64,000 nt of DNA from Lepus europaeus. Taxonomy: Eukaryota; Chordata; Mammalia; Lagomorpha; Leporidae. Positions 51,098 to 64,000 of the stretch are shown here, one piece after another (the stretch's first letter is position 1; each line of letters opens with the position of its first letter). The stretch covers positions 61,441,201-61,505,200 of the forward strand of contig NC_084827.1 of the NCBI RefSeq assembly GCF_033115175.1. Reading direction: 5' to 3'. A model generated the notes under the pieces. It was not told where the DNA came from. It made no database searches and saw only the letters and a program-made list of their open reading frames with translations. Position numbers and translations under genes: made by a program.

Positions 51098-54000
51098 AAC
51101 ACTCAAAGTGCCAATCATTTATGTTCATTCCATAGTCCAGAAGGTTACTCAGAGTAAGCCTTTGCACCACAATCTTTCAAAAAAAAGAAAAATGAACTAA
51201 CATGTAATAAAAAGCAATTTTCATTGTGCTAATTATTGCAGGCCTTCATGCACAAAAAATCTAAACAAAGATGTGTGCCAACAATATACAAATTTCCATA
51301 TAAACAAAGTCATTGATCACTAAACAAAATATAAACATGGTTTCTTTTATATTAGATTTTTTAAAAGGCTATTTACCAGCAAGAAAAAAAAACAAGTACA
51401 CAGAAATTATAAAACTCAGAAATTTTATACATTTTTACAAGCACAATTTTGAATAAACAACACAAAGTCAAAATGTGCATGAAATGTGGCACATACCACA
51501 CTATATCTGGCTTCTGGTAGGTTCTAATCACACCGGTTCCTTTTAACATAACAAGCTTAGTGACACTCAACTTCAACAGTGGACTTTATTCCTAACACAA
51601 GTAACTTTATGTGGCACCACATATTGAAAGCAAGGTTTGTGTTGTTGGTTTTTTTTTTTTTTTAATACAATAACAATGTCAATTGGAAATTTCTATTTCC
51701 AATTATTTTTCTGGCAGTTACTTAAAATGCACGGTACAGTATAAAGACACAACAATATATGTTTGGACATTTCTAAGCCAATTTATAGTCAATTACAGAG
51801 ATTCACAATATGTCAATGTATATTGTTTTATAAACCCAGTCTGACCTTGCCCAGTAGGGGAAAAAACAAAGTTGAAATCCTTTGGGGGCAGAATAAAGGA
51901 AATATTAACAAAACAACGGGACAGGCCAATGGCAACTGGAGTTATAAAAATCTTGACATGTCTTGAAGACAATTTAGTTTCTTGCATTTTTAATAGCACT
52001 GAGAATTCAAAGGCCATTTTAGAGGACACTGTTTTTGATACTACTCAAAATCTATTTTTTTCTCTTAACTTGCATTTCCCAGAATTCTCAAGAGAATTCA
52101 CTGCTTCTCTTTGGAAGCATAATTTGATTGGGCTCTTAAGTACAATGTGTGTCCAATTCTGGAAATACAAATACATTTTGAATGGTTAAAAACAAAACTA
52201 AAAAAATATTTTGATCAGCCAGCTGAAAATATATTCATATAGTAAATAATCTCTCAGAAAGCTTTTATATATATTTAATTATCCTAACTAAATAGTACCC
52301 TTATAAAACAAGTTCATAAAAATGTAGAAATGAAATTAAAGTAAGAACTTACTGGGATATATACATGTGCCTAGACACAGAAAAAGACATCTCCACACAA
52401 ACACACATCCCCTGATACACAGAATCACAAAGCATACTTTCAACTTAGTAATGGATTTCAGAATACATTATAAAATTAGAAAGTAATGTTGAACTCCTGA
52501 GTTCTTCAACAAATACAGAACCATAGATAAGTATACTTTGTAGAAGCAAGAATGTTCATGTAAGTCAGTAATAGCAGTGCAGTAACTGATGGCTACATCT
52601 TGAAAGAAGTTAAAACACAGAGACACAGACAGTAGTTCAATGCACGCATTCATGATGCTCATACACTCATCAACAATTATTGGTCAGAATAGGAAATCAG
52701 TGTACAAATTAAACATTTCCAAAAATGTGCAAAAAGTCAACCTTAATATGAAAAAAAAACCTTTGTACATAATTATAAACTGCCCAGCATTCAACTGAGA
52801 TTAAAAACATTTACAGAGAAATTAATAGATTAAATATAGAGAATTTAATGGTTACATTAAAAAATGTACACTAAGTCAAAGGGTAAATTTACAAATCGAT
52901 AATCATGGCTGTAATAATTAAAAGTTTATCTTCAAATTTATCCAAGTTTGCTTTTATTTACAATGAATAAAAAGAACCACGTGAAATGTAAGAGATGTCA
53001 GACATTAAAAGTATTTTTGGTATTAACTTTGCAGGGTAGCAAACTTTAAAACCAACAGCAATAGAAAAAGTGTAAACCTTTTACTTACTAATTATGATTG
53101 TATTAAAACAATTATTTTTAAAGAAGTATTCTTGTTCTTAGATACTGCACTTTTAATTAAAAAGGGTATATTGCAAGGGTTTAGCTGACTTTCTTTTGCC
53201 CATAAGCCTTTCCAGCTCAAATGTTTCTACTAGTTCTGTCTTCTTATTTTAGGTGGAAGAAAAGTCTTTGGAAAAATGAGAATTTGTCAAATCTATTTTG
53301 GAATCTAAGAATCTAATAGAGTTTAAAGATGTACCTTTGTTATTTATCTCTTTCCTTCTAGTAATGCTAAGATCATCACTAGTTACATATGCTTTTAAAA
53401 ATAAATCCCCCAAAAATATAAATAAAGGAACACAAAAGTGCTTTCAGGATAATCATGAACTTGACTGTTCTCAACTGGCATTAAGGGATTCAGAAATCCT
53501 TATTTGAGGACAAATTCTGCAGGTATAATGGAGAGCAGACACTATCTTATGTTCCAAAAGATCTATGGCACAAGGCAGATGTTGGTCTATAACCTACTTT
53601 TCTTCACAGCTTTGCTGAAATGCCCCTCAAGTCAAGCACAAGTTCATAAATGTTAAGACACTAGAAGAAAGTACGCCACCAACCTGAGGCATCAGACATC
53701 AAGGTATATCTATGCATCTATGATCAGGTGACGTTAATAGATTGGCACGTGTACAGCTTAAGTTCGTAATGTCTATATAGTTCCTTAATAGAAGCATTCT
53801 GCATGTCTAAATGCAAACACTGAGCACCTGTCCTTTTCTTGAAGGATAGACTGAGATAAAATTCTATTAGTACCTGCCTTACCATTTTTATGTTAGCTTA
53901 GAAATGGGCAGATGTAACAGTGCTAATCATTTTGGCTATGTGTGCAGGAAATATAAAAGCTTTGGTTTAAAGTGATTCTGATAATAGACTGTGATACAAA

Positions 54001-54529
54001 CAAGAAGTCATCAGGCAGAAGGAATAGTAGGTGCTGATTGAATGCCTTTGCTGCTTGTAATAAAAATGCTGTATGACTATCAATTAAAATGTAATTATGA
54101 AAAATACAAACACATAATAACGATATGAACAGATAAAATTTATTCTCTTTGTTACTACAGCTATGACTACTCTCTCACTTTTCTGAAGCTCAACCATGAT
54201 CACTCTACTTGAGAGCTCGTTACCATCTACAGCTGACAAGTGAATAGAGAGAGATGGGAGGCTCTGATACTTCCCACGTCTGGTAGGGAGGGCATCCTGT
54301 CCAGATCATGGCAGGAGTCAAAGCAAAGCTAAAGACGACTGTGAAGCAGGAACGGTGACTTCACAGCACACCTTCCCCAGCCAACCAAAAAGAGGTATAA
54401 GAGAATTTCCTTTTGAAAAACTGGTAAGCCAAGGAATCTGGTTTTGATAATATCTTGCAGAATTTCTATTCCAAAAACTTCATAAAGAACTATGTAAGAT
54501 CAATTACTTTATATTTAAGTAATAGAAAC

Positions 54530-54545
54530 ACACACACACACACAA
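54530..54545 (+). repeat. (CA)n microsatellite
   Basis: About eight CA units in the MAP3K2 3'UTR. Confidence 0.9.
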
Positions 54546-54779
54546 TTTTAATCTACTTTTAGCAACCAAGAGCTTGGCAATCTACACTAAATACCTTTAT
54601 TAAACAATCATTTGTACTAGCTAGTGGTGGAAAATACACTGATGTTCCCACCTGAGGATGAGAACATTCAACCATTATCAGGAGGGCACGCATTTTTGAG
54701 TTGTTCTTCGAAGAACAGAGATTGAGCTAACTGAAAACTCTCAACTTTCCTTTCTTCCTACCACTGCCCCAACTTCAAA

Positions 54780-54801
54780 AACACACACACACACACACAC
54801 A
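54780..54801 (+). repeat. (CA)n microsatellite
   Basis: About eleven CA units in the MAP3K2 3'UTR; (UG)n on the transcript. Confidence 0.92.
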
Positions 54802-57118
54802 CTCTTCACAGAAAAGACGAGCTAGAGTATCAGTCAAAATGTTATTTATAAAGCAAGGATTAGAATTTGTTATCACTGGACTTCTTGCTGACTGCCCAAT
54901 TAATTCTCACTGCTTCAACAGCTGTAAACTACGTAAATGATCTCTTTAGGGCAAAAACAACCACTCTAGTCTGCGTGAACATGGTAACTGAATCATGATA
55001 TACAAAGAACATGGAGGTGCTAATGTTACTGAAACTCAAGTAATCAACCAAGAAAACAATTTACTATGTCTCTTGAAGAATGACAATACTTCTTTCTATG
55101 CTTAGGAATTCATGCCTAGTGGAGAATGCAGTGCTGATCACAGAAAAATGCTAATATTTCTCTCCTAAACAGACCAACAACAAAAAAGGAGGTAGAAGGA
55201 GGAAGAGGAGGAGAAGGCCATTAAGAAATGTGTAAGGGCTAATACACAGTCTAAGGCCAAAGGAACTCTCGAAGTCTGCTGATTTTGGAAAAAATCTTCA
55301 TTTTGGTGGGTAACTTGAATTATTAATATAAAATAAAATTAAGGCATACAGAGAGAAAGGCACTACTAAAAATAAGTAATTAAATTGCTTTCATTGACAT
55401 TCGACCAATCTTAAAGTTCAAATAAATATGAACATTACATTTGTAACAAAGATCAAACTTAATGATAAAAATAACATGGTCTCAAGAAATTATCCTGATC
55501 TTAGCATAAATAACACTTGACAGTTCAATTCTCACCAAATGTTTTGGGTGTTTTCACAATTTAGACCTAAAGACTCTTTTTTTTTTTTTTTTTTAAAGAG
55601 ACAGCTAGGAAAAATAACCTCCATCACCCCTCCCCCACTGTGTTATGGACTACCCCATTACTGGAACTGTTTGGGTGGAGGCTGTGAGTAGAGGTCCTGA
55701 GACAGACTACCTAATCTGGGGTGGGTGGGTCCCTCCAGCTGGAGGATACTTTTACTCTAACCTCTGTCGTTAATGACATTTCAGTGTACAACAGCCCATC
55801 ATTAACATAAAATTGTTTTCCCCTTATTTCCAAATAATGGTAACACTTGAAACCCTTGCTGAATAGTCAGTGTTAGAGTATACCATAAAACAAGTAACCA
55901 TCTCCATCCATGTTCCTCCTAGACCGAACCTCCTGAAGGATGTTAATTTAGTACCTGACATAGTCACAATTACTGAATAACTAAATAAAAAAATTCTCCC
56001 TATTTTTAAAGAACAGACAGATTTGTATACTCAACTGACATCAGATGATTTCATATGAAGTTACTGATTGGTTCCTAGACTTCAGATGAAATCACCGGCA
56101 CAGAACTCAGCCATAGGCCAAAGAGTCAGTTTCTGGCTTGGTCATCCTACCAAACTATCCAGATTTGACTCTCAATGACTTTATATATCTTACAACTCTA
56201 TCTCAGAAATACTACAGCACAGACCAGAGCTATGTAAGAGCTGGAAGAGCAGGAAACTACTCTAAAGAAATAGCTTTGCCTCTTTTTTCTTTTTCTTTTT
56301 TTTTTTTTTTTTAATGTAATTGCTATTGGGAATAAGGTAAAGACTCTCTCAAGTGAAAGTCAATTCAATTTAAGTCAAGTCAATTCAATCAAAGCTTTAA
56401 TTTCTCTTTTATAGCTCAGTGTATGTATTAATATTTTAATCTTTTATATGCAGTATGTAAGGGAGAGTGTGCCTTTTAAATTTTTTTGAAGGGAAAAGTC
56501 ATTTTTAAGATAGAAACCTGTTTTGTAAATTAAGAAAAGTGCTGACAATTTTCAAGGTGTTCAAACTGAAATTTTCAGTCTGTATGCTTTTTAATACCTT
56601 TTAAAGAAGTGCCAACCCATCAAAATTTCCACTACTCATTAGGATAATTTTCAACTCTTTTATTCAATACATTTTATTTGCAATGTAAAAGGTCTTATGT
56701 TTGGTCCAAGCCCAAGTCATGCCACTTGGAGTCTCTCAAGGCCTAAGTAGAAAGATATTTCCTGAAAAGCTTATGTAAGACTGCTAGTAAATCTTCTCCA
56801 GCACCAAAAAGTCTGCCACTGTCAAAGCAGAATGCATTTTAAAGGCACAAAGTCAGCAGTCTGGCCATTTTCCAGCCTCAGTAAAGAAACATTACAGTAT
56901 AGAAGAATCAGTTGTGCACTTAAAAAACAAAATACATTTAGAGTCATCTTAAAAAGTTCAAATTTCATGTTACCCACACCATTATTAAAAAGAAAAAACT
57001 GGAGTGTTATATTTAATTTCCCCTGATAAAGGTGTTTCCTATCAAAAGTTTCTCCTTATTTACTTTTGGTCTTCCATGCCTTCCTCCCACCTTCAGGCTT
57101 TTTTGTTCTGAGTAACTC

Positions 57119-57119
<1 letters not shown>

Positions 57120-57155
<36 letters not shown>
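57120..57155. repeat. (TA)n microsatellite
   Basis: About 18 TA units, flanked by GTT and AAC so that the whole is a perfect palindrome. Lies in the MAP3K2 3'UTR. Confidence 0.95.
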
Positions 57156-57159
<4 letters not shown>

Positions 57160-58521
57160 TTTATTGTGGTTTTTGGTACCTTCACAACTTGCTTGAAATA
57201 AATTCATACTTTATATAATAACTCTGTAAACTATCAGTCTATTTTTAAGTCTTTACATAAAGAACATTACTTTCCCATAGCTAATATTTTTCTTATAAAG
57301 CAACAGTTTTCTGCAGCAGTGTTAAAGTAGTAGTTTCTCCTCAGGTGCCTTTTCTCCTCAATAGCACTTAGAAAAGAAAAAGGAGACTGAAAAAGCAAAC
57401 AACTTTGCTTTGGGTTCCACAGCCTCCCCAATTTCACTCTAAGGAGCGTTTGTCTCCTATTCTGCACTGCTGGTTACCCTGACAGACCAAAAATGAGCCA
57501 AAGGGAAATCACAACCACACAAGACAAAGAAATGAAGGAAAAGCCCACTGGTCCAGACACCATGATCTTGCTCAAGTACAAACGATGCCCTTGCTCAGGA
57601 ACAGAAAGAAATCACAAAAGGTCCACAAACTGGGAGATTCTGTTTCTAGCACAGGTTTAGCAGTTGATTGATCACGGCAGGAGGCACCTAATTCTTGTTC
57701 TTCCTTGTAAGCTGCTTCCTTTGATTTTAATATTATGGGAAAAGCATTAACATCTAATTTTGTGCTTTGACTTCTCAGATCAATAGCAGGATTTCAAATA
57801 TTCCTCCAGGGAATGCCAGGTAGGATCGTGATACAGGAAAACAAGATCTACCTTCAAGATTCCCTAGTAGCATACCTTTTGGCAGAGAATAAGAATACCT
57901 TAGTCCCTTATGAATCCCATGAAAGGAACCACAGATTTAAGGCCTCCAGGAAGACTATTATTTTCCAGACCTCTAAAAATAAAATACTTAACAGCATTTG
58001 CTTTAATTTGCTGGAAAAAAACTGCAAGTAGCCAAATTACTGATCATATTTTTCAGTTAGCACAAACTCATTAGATAGCGCGACCTTTCCCAGCTGTCTC
58101 ATTCCACTAAATGTTCTTGCTCTTAGAAGATACATTACATTAGAAATACCTGGCAGTTTTTAAACTGTCCTGATAGTAGCTAACATTAATTTTGATAGGC
58201 TTTCATTTGTTCCAATTATGAACTGACTTCTACAGAGATTAGATCCACAAATGGGCTGAGTTCAAATGGCTCAGTGCTCAAATTCATTTTGTTTCTAAAA
58301 TGGAAGCCTTGCTGCTCTGGGTGCTATGTACAGCTAGCTGGTAAGGAAGTAACTGAGATTTGCTTTCTGTTAAGATCATTCACCCTTGATCTAAAAGTAG
58401 TGGCATCAGTTCACAGAAAATCCTCATTTCACATTGTGTCACTTTCTCCTTAAAATTTGTTTTGTGTTTACTGCTTTGTAAGTGGCAGTTTTCAGTTCAT
58501 ACCTGGGACTCGTCTTTACAT

Positions 58522-58680
58522 CAGGGTTCCTAGCCTTGGCACTTTTGGGCAGGACAATACTTGTGGGGTTCAGGGGCACTGTCTTGGTGTATGACAGGTG
58601 AGCAGCATCCCTGGCCTCTATCCTTTGGATGCCCGGAGTATCCTCCTGGTCTCCAGGCATTGCAAGAGGCCAAGTAAATT
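58522..58680 (-). mobile_element. MER5-like hAT-Charlie element
   Basis: Antisense MER5 order: CAGGGTTCCTAGCCTTGGCA, then GAGCAGCATCCCTGGCCTCT. It lies inside the MAP3K2 3'UTR and predates the lagomorph SINEs. Confidence 0.75.
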
Positions 58681-59848
58681 ATCCCCACTCCACTAATAAC
58701 AATCGCACTGTTTCCAATGATATCTGTTTGTCTTTTTTCTTTCTTTCTTTTTTTTTGAGGGGCTTTATTCCTCTGTGACTCCAAGAACAGAGGTTTTGGC
58801 TCAGGACACTAGCTTTCACATACGGGTACTCTGGATTGAACTTATAGTTCCTAAATAATGCTATCTATGGGGAATCAGGAGCTAGAAACAGAAAGATGGT
58901 ACACATGATTGTGAATAGTTCTCTATCTCCTTAATTTTGGGACTTTCCCCTCAAGTAAAGAACATAGTTTAAAATATACTAACCAACATTCAGTCCTTTT
59001 TTTTTCCTCCCTCATTATTTCTGTTGAATGACAAATATGGTCTTATCTATTGCTCACACATTTAATGAGAGCACTCTCCTTTTGTCATTTACTTGAGTTT
59101 GTTGCTCACTGAATTCCCATATTTCTTTAAAATAAAGTATCTTTTTCTCATAAGCAGAAAGTTATCCCTCAAGGATTATGGATTCCAGTACCATAGATCT
59201 ACTATAGTGTATTTGCTTATTATACTGGTTAGGACTAACAAATAAACATACCTCTTACAGATTCTTATCTTCTATCACAATTCCTACTGAGCAAAAAGCT
59301 TGGTAGACAGAGGTTAGGATCTAAAGAATACAGATGTAAGAAGAAACCTATATTCTTTAAGTTGAGTACCTACCCTAAAGACAAGTTTAGGGTTCAACCC
59401 TACAATTGAGGATCTATTTTAAATACTAGGACTAAAAACTACAAATGACACATTATTTTCTTCGCTGTTTCCCATGTCTCTCCAACACCACTAAGACGTC
59501 AGTGATAACAGGGAAAGACTCTACAATCTTTATGTATTCCAAATGATTTGTGTATACTAAAAAGAGTGACTATGTACTAAAGTGCTTTATCTCTCTGAAC
59601 CACATCAGTACATTATACAAACTTAAAAAAAAGTTTCAAGTTCTTGTAAGGAAAAAAAGATTAAATATAAAAAATTTAGGTTACTATTATTATTAAACAA
59701 ATTTAACCAATAATCAAGAGAAATACTTTCCCTCTTGTCTTTTTTCTCCCCATCTCTCTTTTTTTTTATAAAACAGAAAAGTGCAGTCAGAGAGAAGGTG
59801 AATGCACAGATGGGAGCCGGGTAGAGGCACAGGAAAGGTTACTGGCTG

Positions 59849-60074
59849 CTAGTGATAATGCACAAACATGTGCCTTAAAAGTTCATCAGCTGAAGGTCTC
59901 AGTTTGACCTCTACAAAAATCCGTTTGAGGAAATCTCGAGTATAGTCTGAGACATGAGGTGGCAGCTTTGGGTTTGTTGGCTGAGTGGCGATTTTAAAGA
60001 TGGCGGCCATCGCTTCGAATTCAGCCCACGGTGGCTTTTCAGTTAGCATCTCTACCACAGTACATGCTACACTC
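59849..60074 (-). CDS. MAP3K2: MAP3K2 last coding exon with stop
   Basis: Encodes the last 74 residues, completing Trp then [20 protein letters not shown] and ending [13 protein letters not shown], followed by TAG at 59849-59851. This is kinase subdomains IX-XI: the conserved helix F, the PPW element and the invariant Arg of subdomain XI ([10 protein letters not shown]). FVEVKLRP differs from the FVEAKLRP I recall for human. Acceptor TTTTTTAG|GAGTG. Confidence 0.97.
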
Positions 60075-61299
<1,225 letters not shown>

Positions 61300-61578
61300 T
61301 CATTTCATTAATTTTACTGGCAGTCTGGAATATAGTACAAAAGAATAATGGCAGAGAACCGGTTACTGAACTCTTCAGCCTGTCTCCAAAATTAGACAAC
61401 TTTTATCTCCTGATCAGTAGTAGTACCTGGTACAACAGCAGCTATTTGCTGCATAAACAAAATTTTTAAACAGCTGTGTGTGCTTCAGGATGTAAGAGGG
61501 ATCTCAGACTAAAAAGGACTAGTGAGGGCAGGAGGTGAGAGGAACATGAAAAGAAAGATGAAGGAGCAAGAATCATAA

Positions 61579-61901
61579 AAGGGGGCCAGCCCTGTGGCAT
61601 AGTGGGTAAAGCTGCCACCTGTAGCACCCAGCATTCCATAGGGGTGCTGGTTCAAGTGCCAGCTGCTCTCCTTCCAATCCAGCTCCCTGCTAATGTGCCT
61701 GGGAAAGCAGCAGAGGATGGCCCAAGTGCTTGGGCCCCTGCACCTACATGGTAAACCAGGAAGAAACTCCTGGCTCCTGGCTTTGGCCTGGCCCAGTCCT
61801 GGTACTTTGTGGCCATTTCCAGAGGGAACCATTAGATGGAAGATCTCTCTCTTTAACTCTGCCCTTCAAATAAATAAATAAATCCTTACAAAGAAAAAAA
61901 A
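61579..61901 (+). mobile_element. CSINE
   Basis: Head GGGGGCCAGCCCTGTGGCAT, tail AAATAAATAAATAAATCC. Confidence 0.88.
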
Positions 61902-62155
61902 AGTCACTACAAGATCTTGGTTCTCAGTTTGTCTGTCATAGAGCAAGCATCCCATGGCCAAAGCTTATTTCCTTGAGAAATCAGCTTCTCCCTACAGGGT
62001 CTTCCTGTGGAACCTTCCTAGCCAAAAACTTCTAGCACTGTTTTCCCCTCTGCTACTACATAAATATTGTATTTTAAACTTTTTCTTAATAATGGGTTTT
62101 AATAATTTAAATGTCTTATAAGCAAGCTTTGAGTTTCCCATCTGTTTTTAGATTC

Positions 62156-62515
62156 CTTTTTTTTTTTTTTTTTAAGATTTTTACTTTTTATTTATTTGAA
62201 AGGCAGAGTCACAGAGAGAGGAGGAAAGAGAGTTGGAGAGAGAGAGGGAGATAGCTTCCATCCGTTGGCTCACTCCCCAAATGGCCACAACTGCTAGACT
62301 GGGCCAGGCCGAAGACAGGAACCAGGAGCTTCTTTGGGGTCTACCACCTGAATTCAGGGGCCCAAACACTTGGGCCATTCCTCTGCTGCTTTCCCAGATG
62401 CATTAGCAGGGAGCTGGATCAGAAGTGGAACATCCAGGTTTTGAACTCGCACCATATATATGGGATGTCGGCATCACAGATGGATGCTTTACCTGCTACG
62501 CTACAACACCAGACC
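62156..62515 (-). mobile_element. CSINE
   Basis: Long T-run start (62157-62173), older-type body, head ends ACAACACCAGACCC. Confidence 0.87.
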
Positions 62516-62519
62516 CTAA

Positions 62520-62895
62520 ATTTCATTTATTTTTTAAAAAAAGTTTTTAAATGTTATATAGCTTTAGGTTTATAGAATTACTGCAAAGATAGTACAGTTT
62601 CCACATACCCTGCTATCTCCTTGTATTATCTCACATTAGTATATTTGTCATAACTAATGAATATTGATATACTGGCACTAACTTAAAGCCATACTTGCTC
62701 AGATTTCCTCAGTTTTCACTCTAATGTACTTTTTCTGTCCAAGGATCTCATCCAGGATCCCACACTGCATTTAGTTATGGTGTCTCCTTAAGTTCTTCTT
62801 GGGAAGCAGTTGTTTCTCAGATTTCCTTGTTTTTGATGACTGACACTTCTTAGGAATACTGGTTAGGTTCTTGCAGAATTAGGATTTGTGTCATT
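62520..62895 (+). mobile_element. L1 3' end-type fragment
   Basis: TTACTGCAAAGATAGTACAG, GGATCTCATCCAGGATCC and TTCCTTGTTTTTGATGAC occur in the order of an old L1 3'UTR. Confidence 0.6.
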
Positions 62896-62914
62896 TTTTT
62901 AAGATTCACTTATT

Positions 62915-63222
62915 GGGGCCTGAAGCATCGGCATCCCATATGGGCACTGGTTCAAGACCCGGTTGCTCCACTTCCAATCCAGTTCTCTGCTATGGCCTGG
63001 GAAATCAGTAGAAGATGGCCCAAGTCCTTGGGCCCCTGCACCAGCGTGGGAGACCTGGAAGAAGCTCCTGGCTCCTGGCTTCAGATCAGCACAGCTCCAG
63101 CCATTGTGGCCATCTGGAGAGTGAACCATCGGATGGAAGACCTTTGTCTCTCTCTCTCTCTGCCTCTCTTTTCTCTCTGTAACTCTGACTTTCAAGTAAA
63201 ATAAATAAAATATTTTAAAAAA
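62915..63222 (+). mobile_element. CSINE, head deleted
   Basis: Perfect duplication AAGATTCACTTATT at 62901-62914 and 63223-63236. Confidence 0.92.
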
Positions 63223-63240
63223 AGATTCACTTATTTATTT

Positions 63241-63902
63241 TTAAAAGATTCATTTTATTTATTTGAAAGACAGATTTACAGAGAGAGGTAGAGACCGAGG
63301 TAGGTCTTCCATCTGTTGGTTCACTTCCCAAATGACTGCAACAGCTGGAACTGAGCCAATCCTAAGCCAGGAGCTTCTTCTGGGTCTCCAGTGTGGGTGG
63401 CAGGGGCCCAAACACTTGGGCCATCCTTCACCATTTTTTCCAGGCACATTAGCAGGAGCTGGATCAAAAGTAGAACAGCCGGGCCGGTGCCGCGGCTCAC
63501 TAGGCTAATCCTCCGCCTTGCGGCGCCGGCACACCAGGTTCTAGTCCCGGTTGGGGCACCGATCCTGTCCCGGTTGCCCCTCTTCCAGGCCAGCTCTCTG
63601 CTGTGGCCAGGGAGTGCAGTGGAGGATGGCCCAAGTGCTTGGGCCCTGCACCCCATGGGAGACCAGGAGAAGCACCTGGCTCCTGCCATCGGATCAGCGC
63701 GGTGCGCGGGCCGCAGCGCGCCTACCGCGGCGGACATTGGAGGGTGAACCAACGGCAAAAAGGAAGACCTTTCTCTCTGTCTGTCAAAAAAAAAAAAAAA
63801 AAAAAAAAAAAGTAGAACAGCCAAGACTTGACCTGGAGCCCAAATGGGATGCCAGTGCCACAGGCCTGGGCTTTTAACCAGCTACACCACAGCGCTGGCT
63901 CC
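63241..63902 (-). mobile_element. CSINE, older, split by a young CSINE
   Basis: Pieces 63241-63480 and about 63810-63902 join into one minus-strand copy. Confidence 0.88.
63482..63809 (+). mobile_element. CSINE, young GC-rich subfamily, nested
   Basis: Duplication AAAAGTAGAACAGCC at 63466-63480 and about 63809-63823, lying within the older SINE. Confidence 0.94.
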
Positions 63903-64000
63903 AATTTGTCTCATGTTTAAATTCATGATTAAACTTAGGGATATAAGTTTTGGGAAAGAAGCTCAGAGGGAAACTGCCATTCTCACCCCATGATGTTAAG

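Larger units (their letters stand above)
51070..59848 (-). other. MAP3K2: MAP3K2 long 3'UTR (inferred)
   Basis: About 8.8 kb of AT-rich sequence without credible coding, starting at the stop codon. It contains no CSINE, although elsewhere one occurs about every kilobase, which suggests a transcribed and constrained exon. It carries CA repeats (54530-54545, 54780-54801), a (TA)n run (57120-57155), a MER5-like element (58522-58680) and T-runs on the plus strand (51652-51663, 55576-55594, 56289-56311). The distal end is placed at an AATAAA (51092-51097, minus). Several internal AATAAA hexamers could give shorter forms. Confidence 0.7.

Overview
The window is vertebrate nuclear DNA, most likely from the European rabbit (Oryctolagus cuniculus) or a close lagomorph. 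About sixty copies of the tRNA-derived lagomorph C-repeat SINE (CSINE) are scattered through it, many with intact target-site duplications. Two protein-coding genes are present, both on the minus strand: ERCC3 (XPB, the TFIIH helicase/translocase), complete in 15 coding exons, and the 3' end of MAP3K2 (MEKK2), with its last two coding exons and a very long 3'UTR. The ERCC3-MAP3K2 order and orientation is the one known from human chromosome 2q14. There are no operons, phage, CRISPR arrays or other prokaryotic features.

Layout. 1-13.7 kb is intergenic sequence downstream of ERCC3. It holds two old L1 copies cut up by SINEs, a solo LTR, a U2 snRNA fragment and a (GGGAA)n array. 13.7-44.85 kb is ERCC3. 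The fifteen coding exons sum to 2,349 nt (782 codons plus stop), with every junction in phase. Its introns hold antisense-biased SINEs, L1, L2, MIR and MLT1 remnants, an RPS24 processed pseudogene, and a 3'UTR-derived retrocopy flanked by a long target-site duplication. 44.2-44.95 kb is the CpG-rich ERCC3 promoter. 45-51.07 kb is intergenic, with SINEs, MLT1 and other LTR remnants, and a hAT-like element. 51.07-59.85 kb is the inferred MAP3K2 3'UTR, free of SINEs. 59.85-64 kb has the last two MAP3K2 coding exons and flanking intron.

The two genes are neighbours but not functionally linked. XPB is the translocase of TFIIH, used in transcription initiation and nucleotide excision repair. MEKK2 is a MAP3K acting upstream of the MEK5-ERK5 and JNK pathways. 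I found no new coding system. The most informative observations are a GC-AG intron in ERCC3, the U2 fragment with its duplication, the nested retroelement stack at 4.3-8.7 kb, the RPS24 and 3'UTR retrocopies, a SINE with an internal segment inverted in place, strong SINE orientation bias inside ERCC3, and the SINE desert over the MAP3K2 3'UTR. Exon coordinates come from reading splice junctions by eye and checking phase and residue count against the known XPB and MEKK2 proteins. Repeat boundaries are by eye and are usually good to about 5-15 bases.
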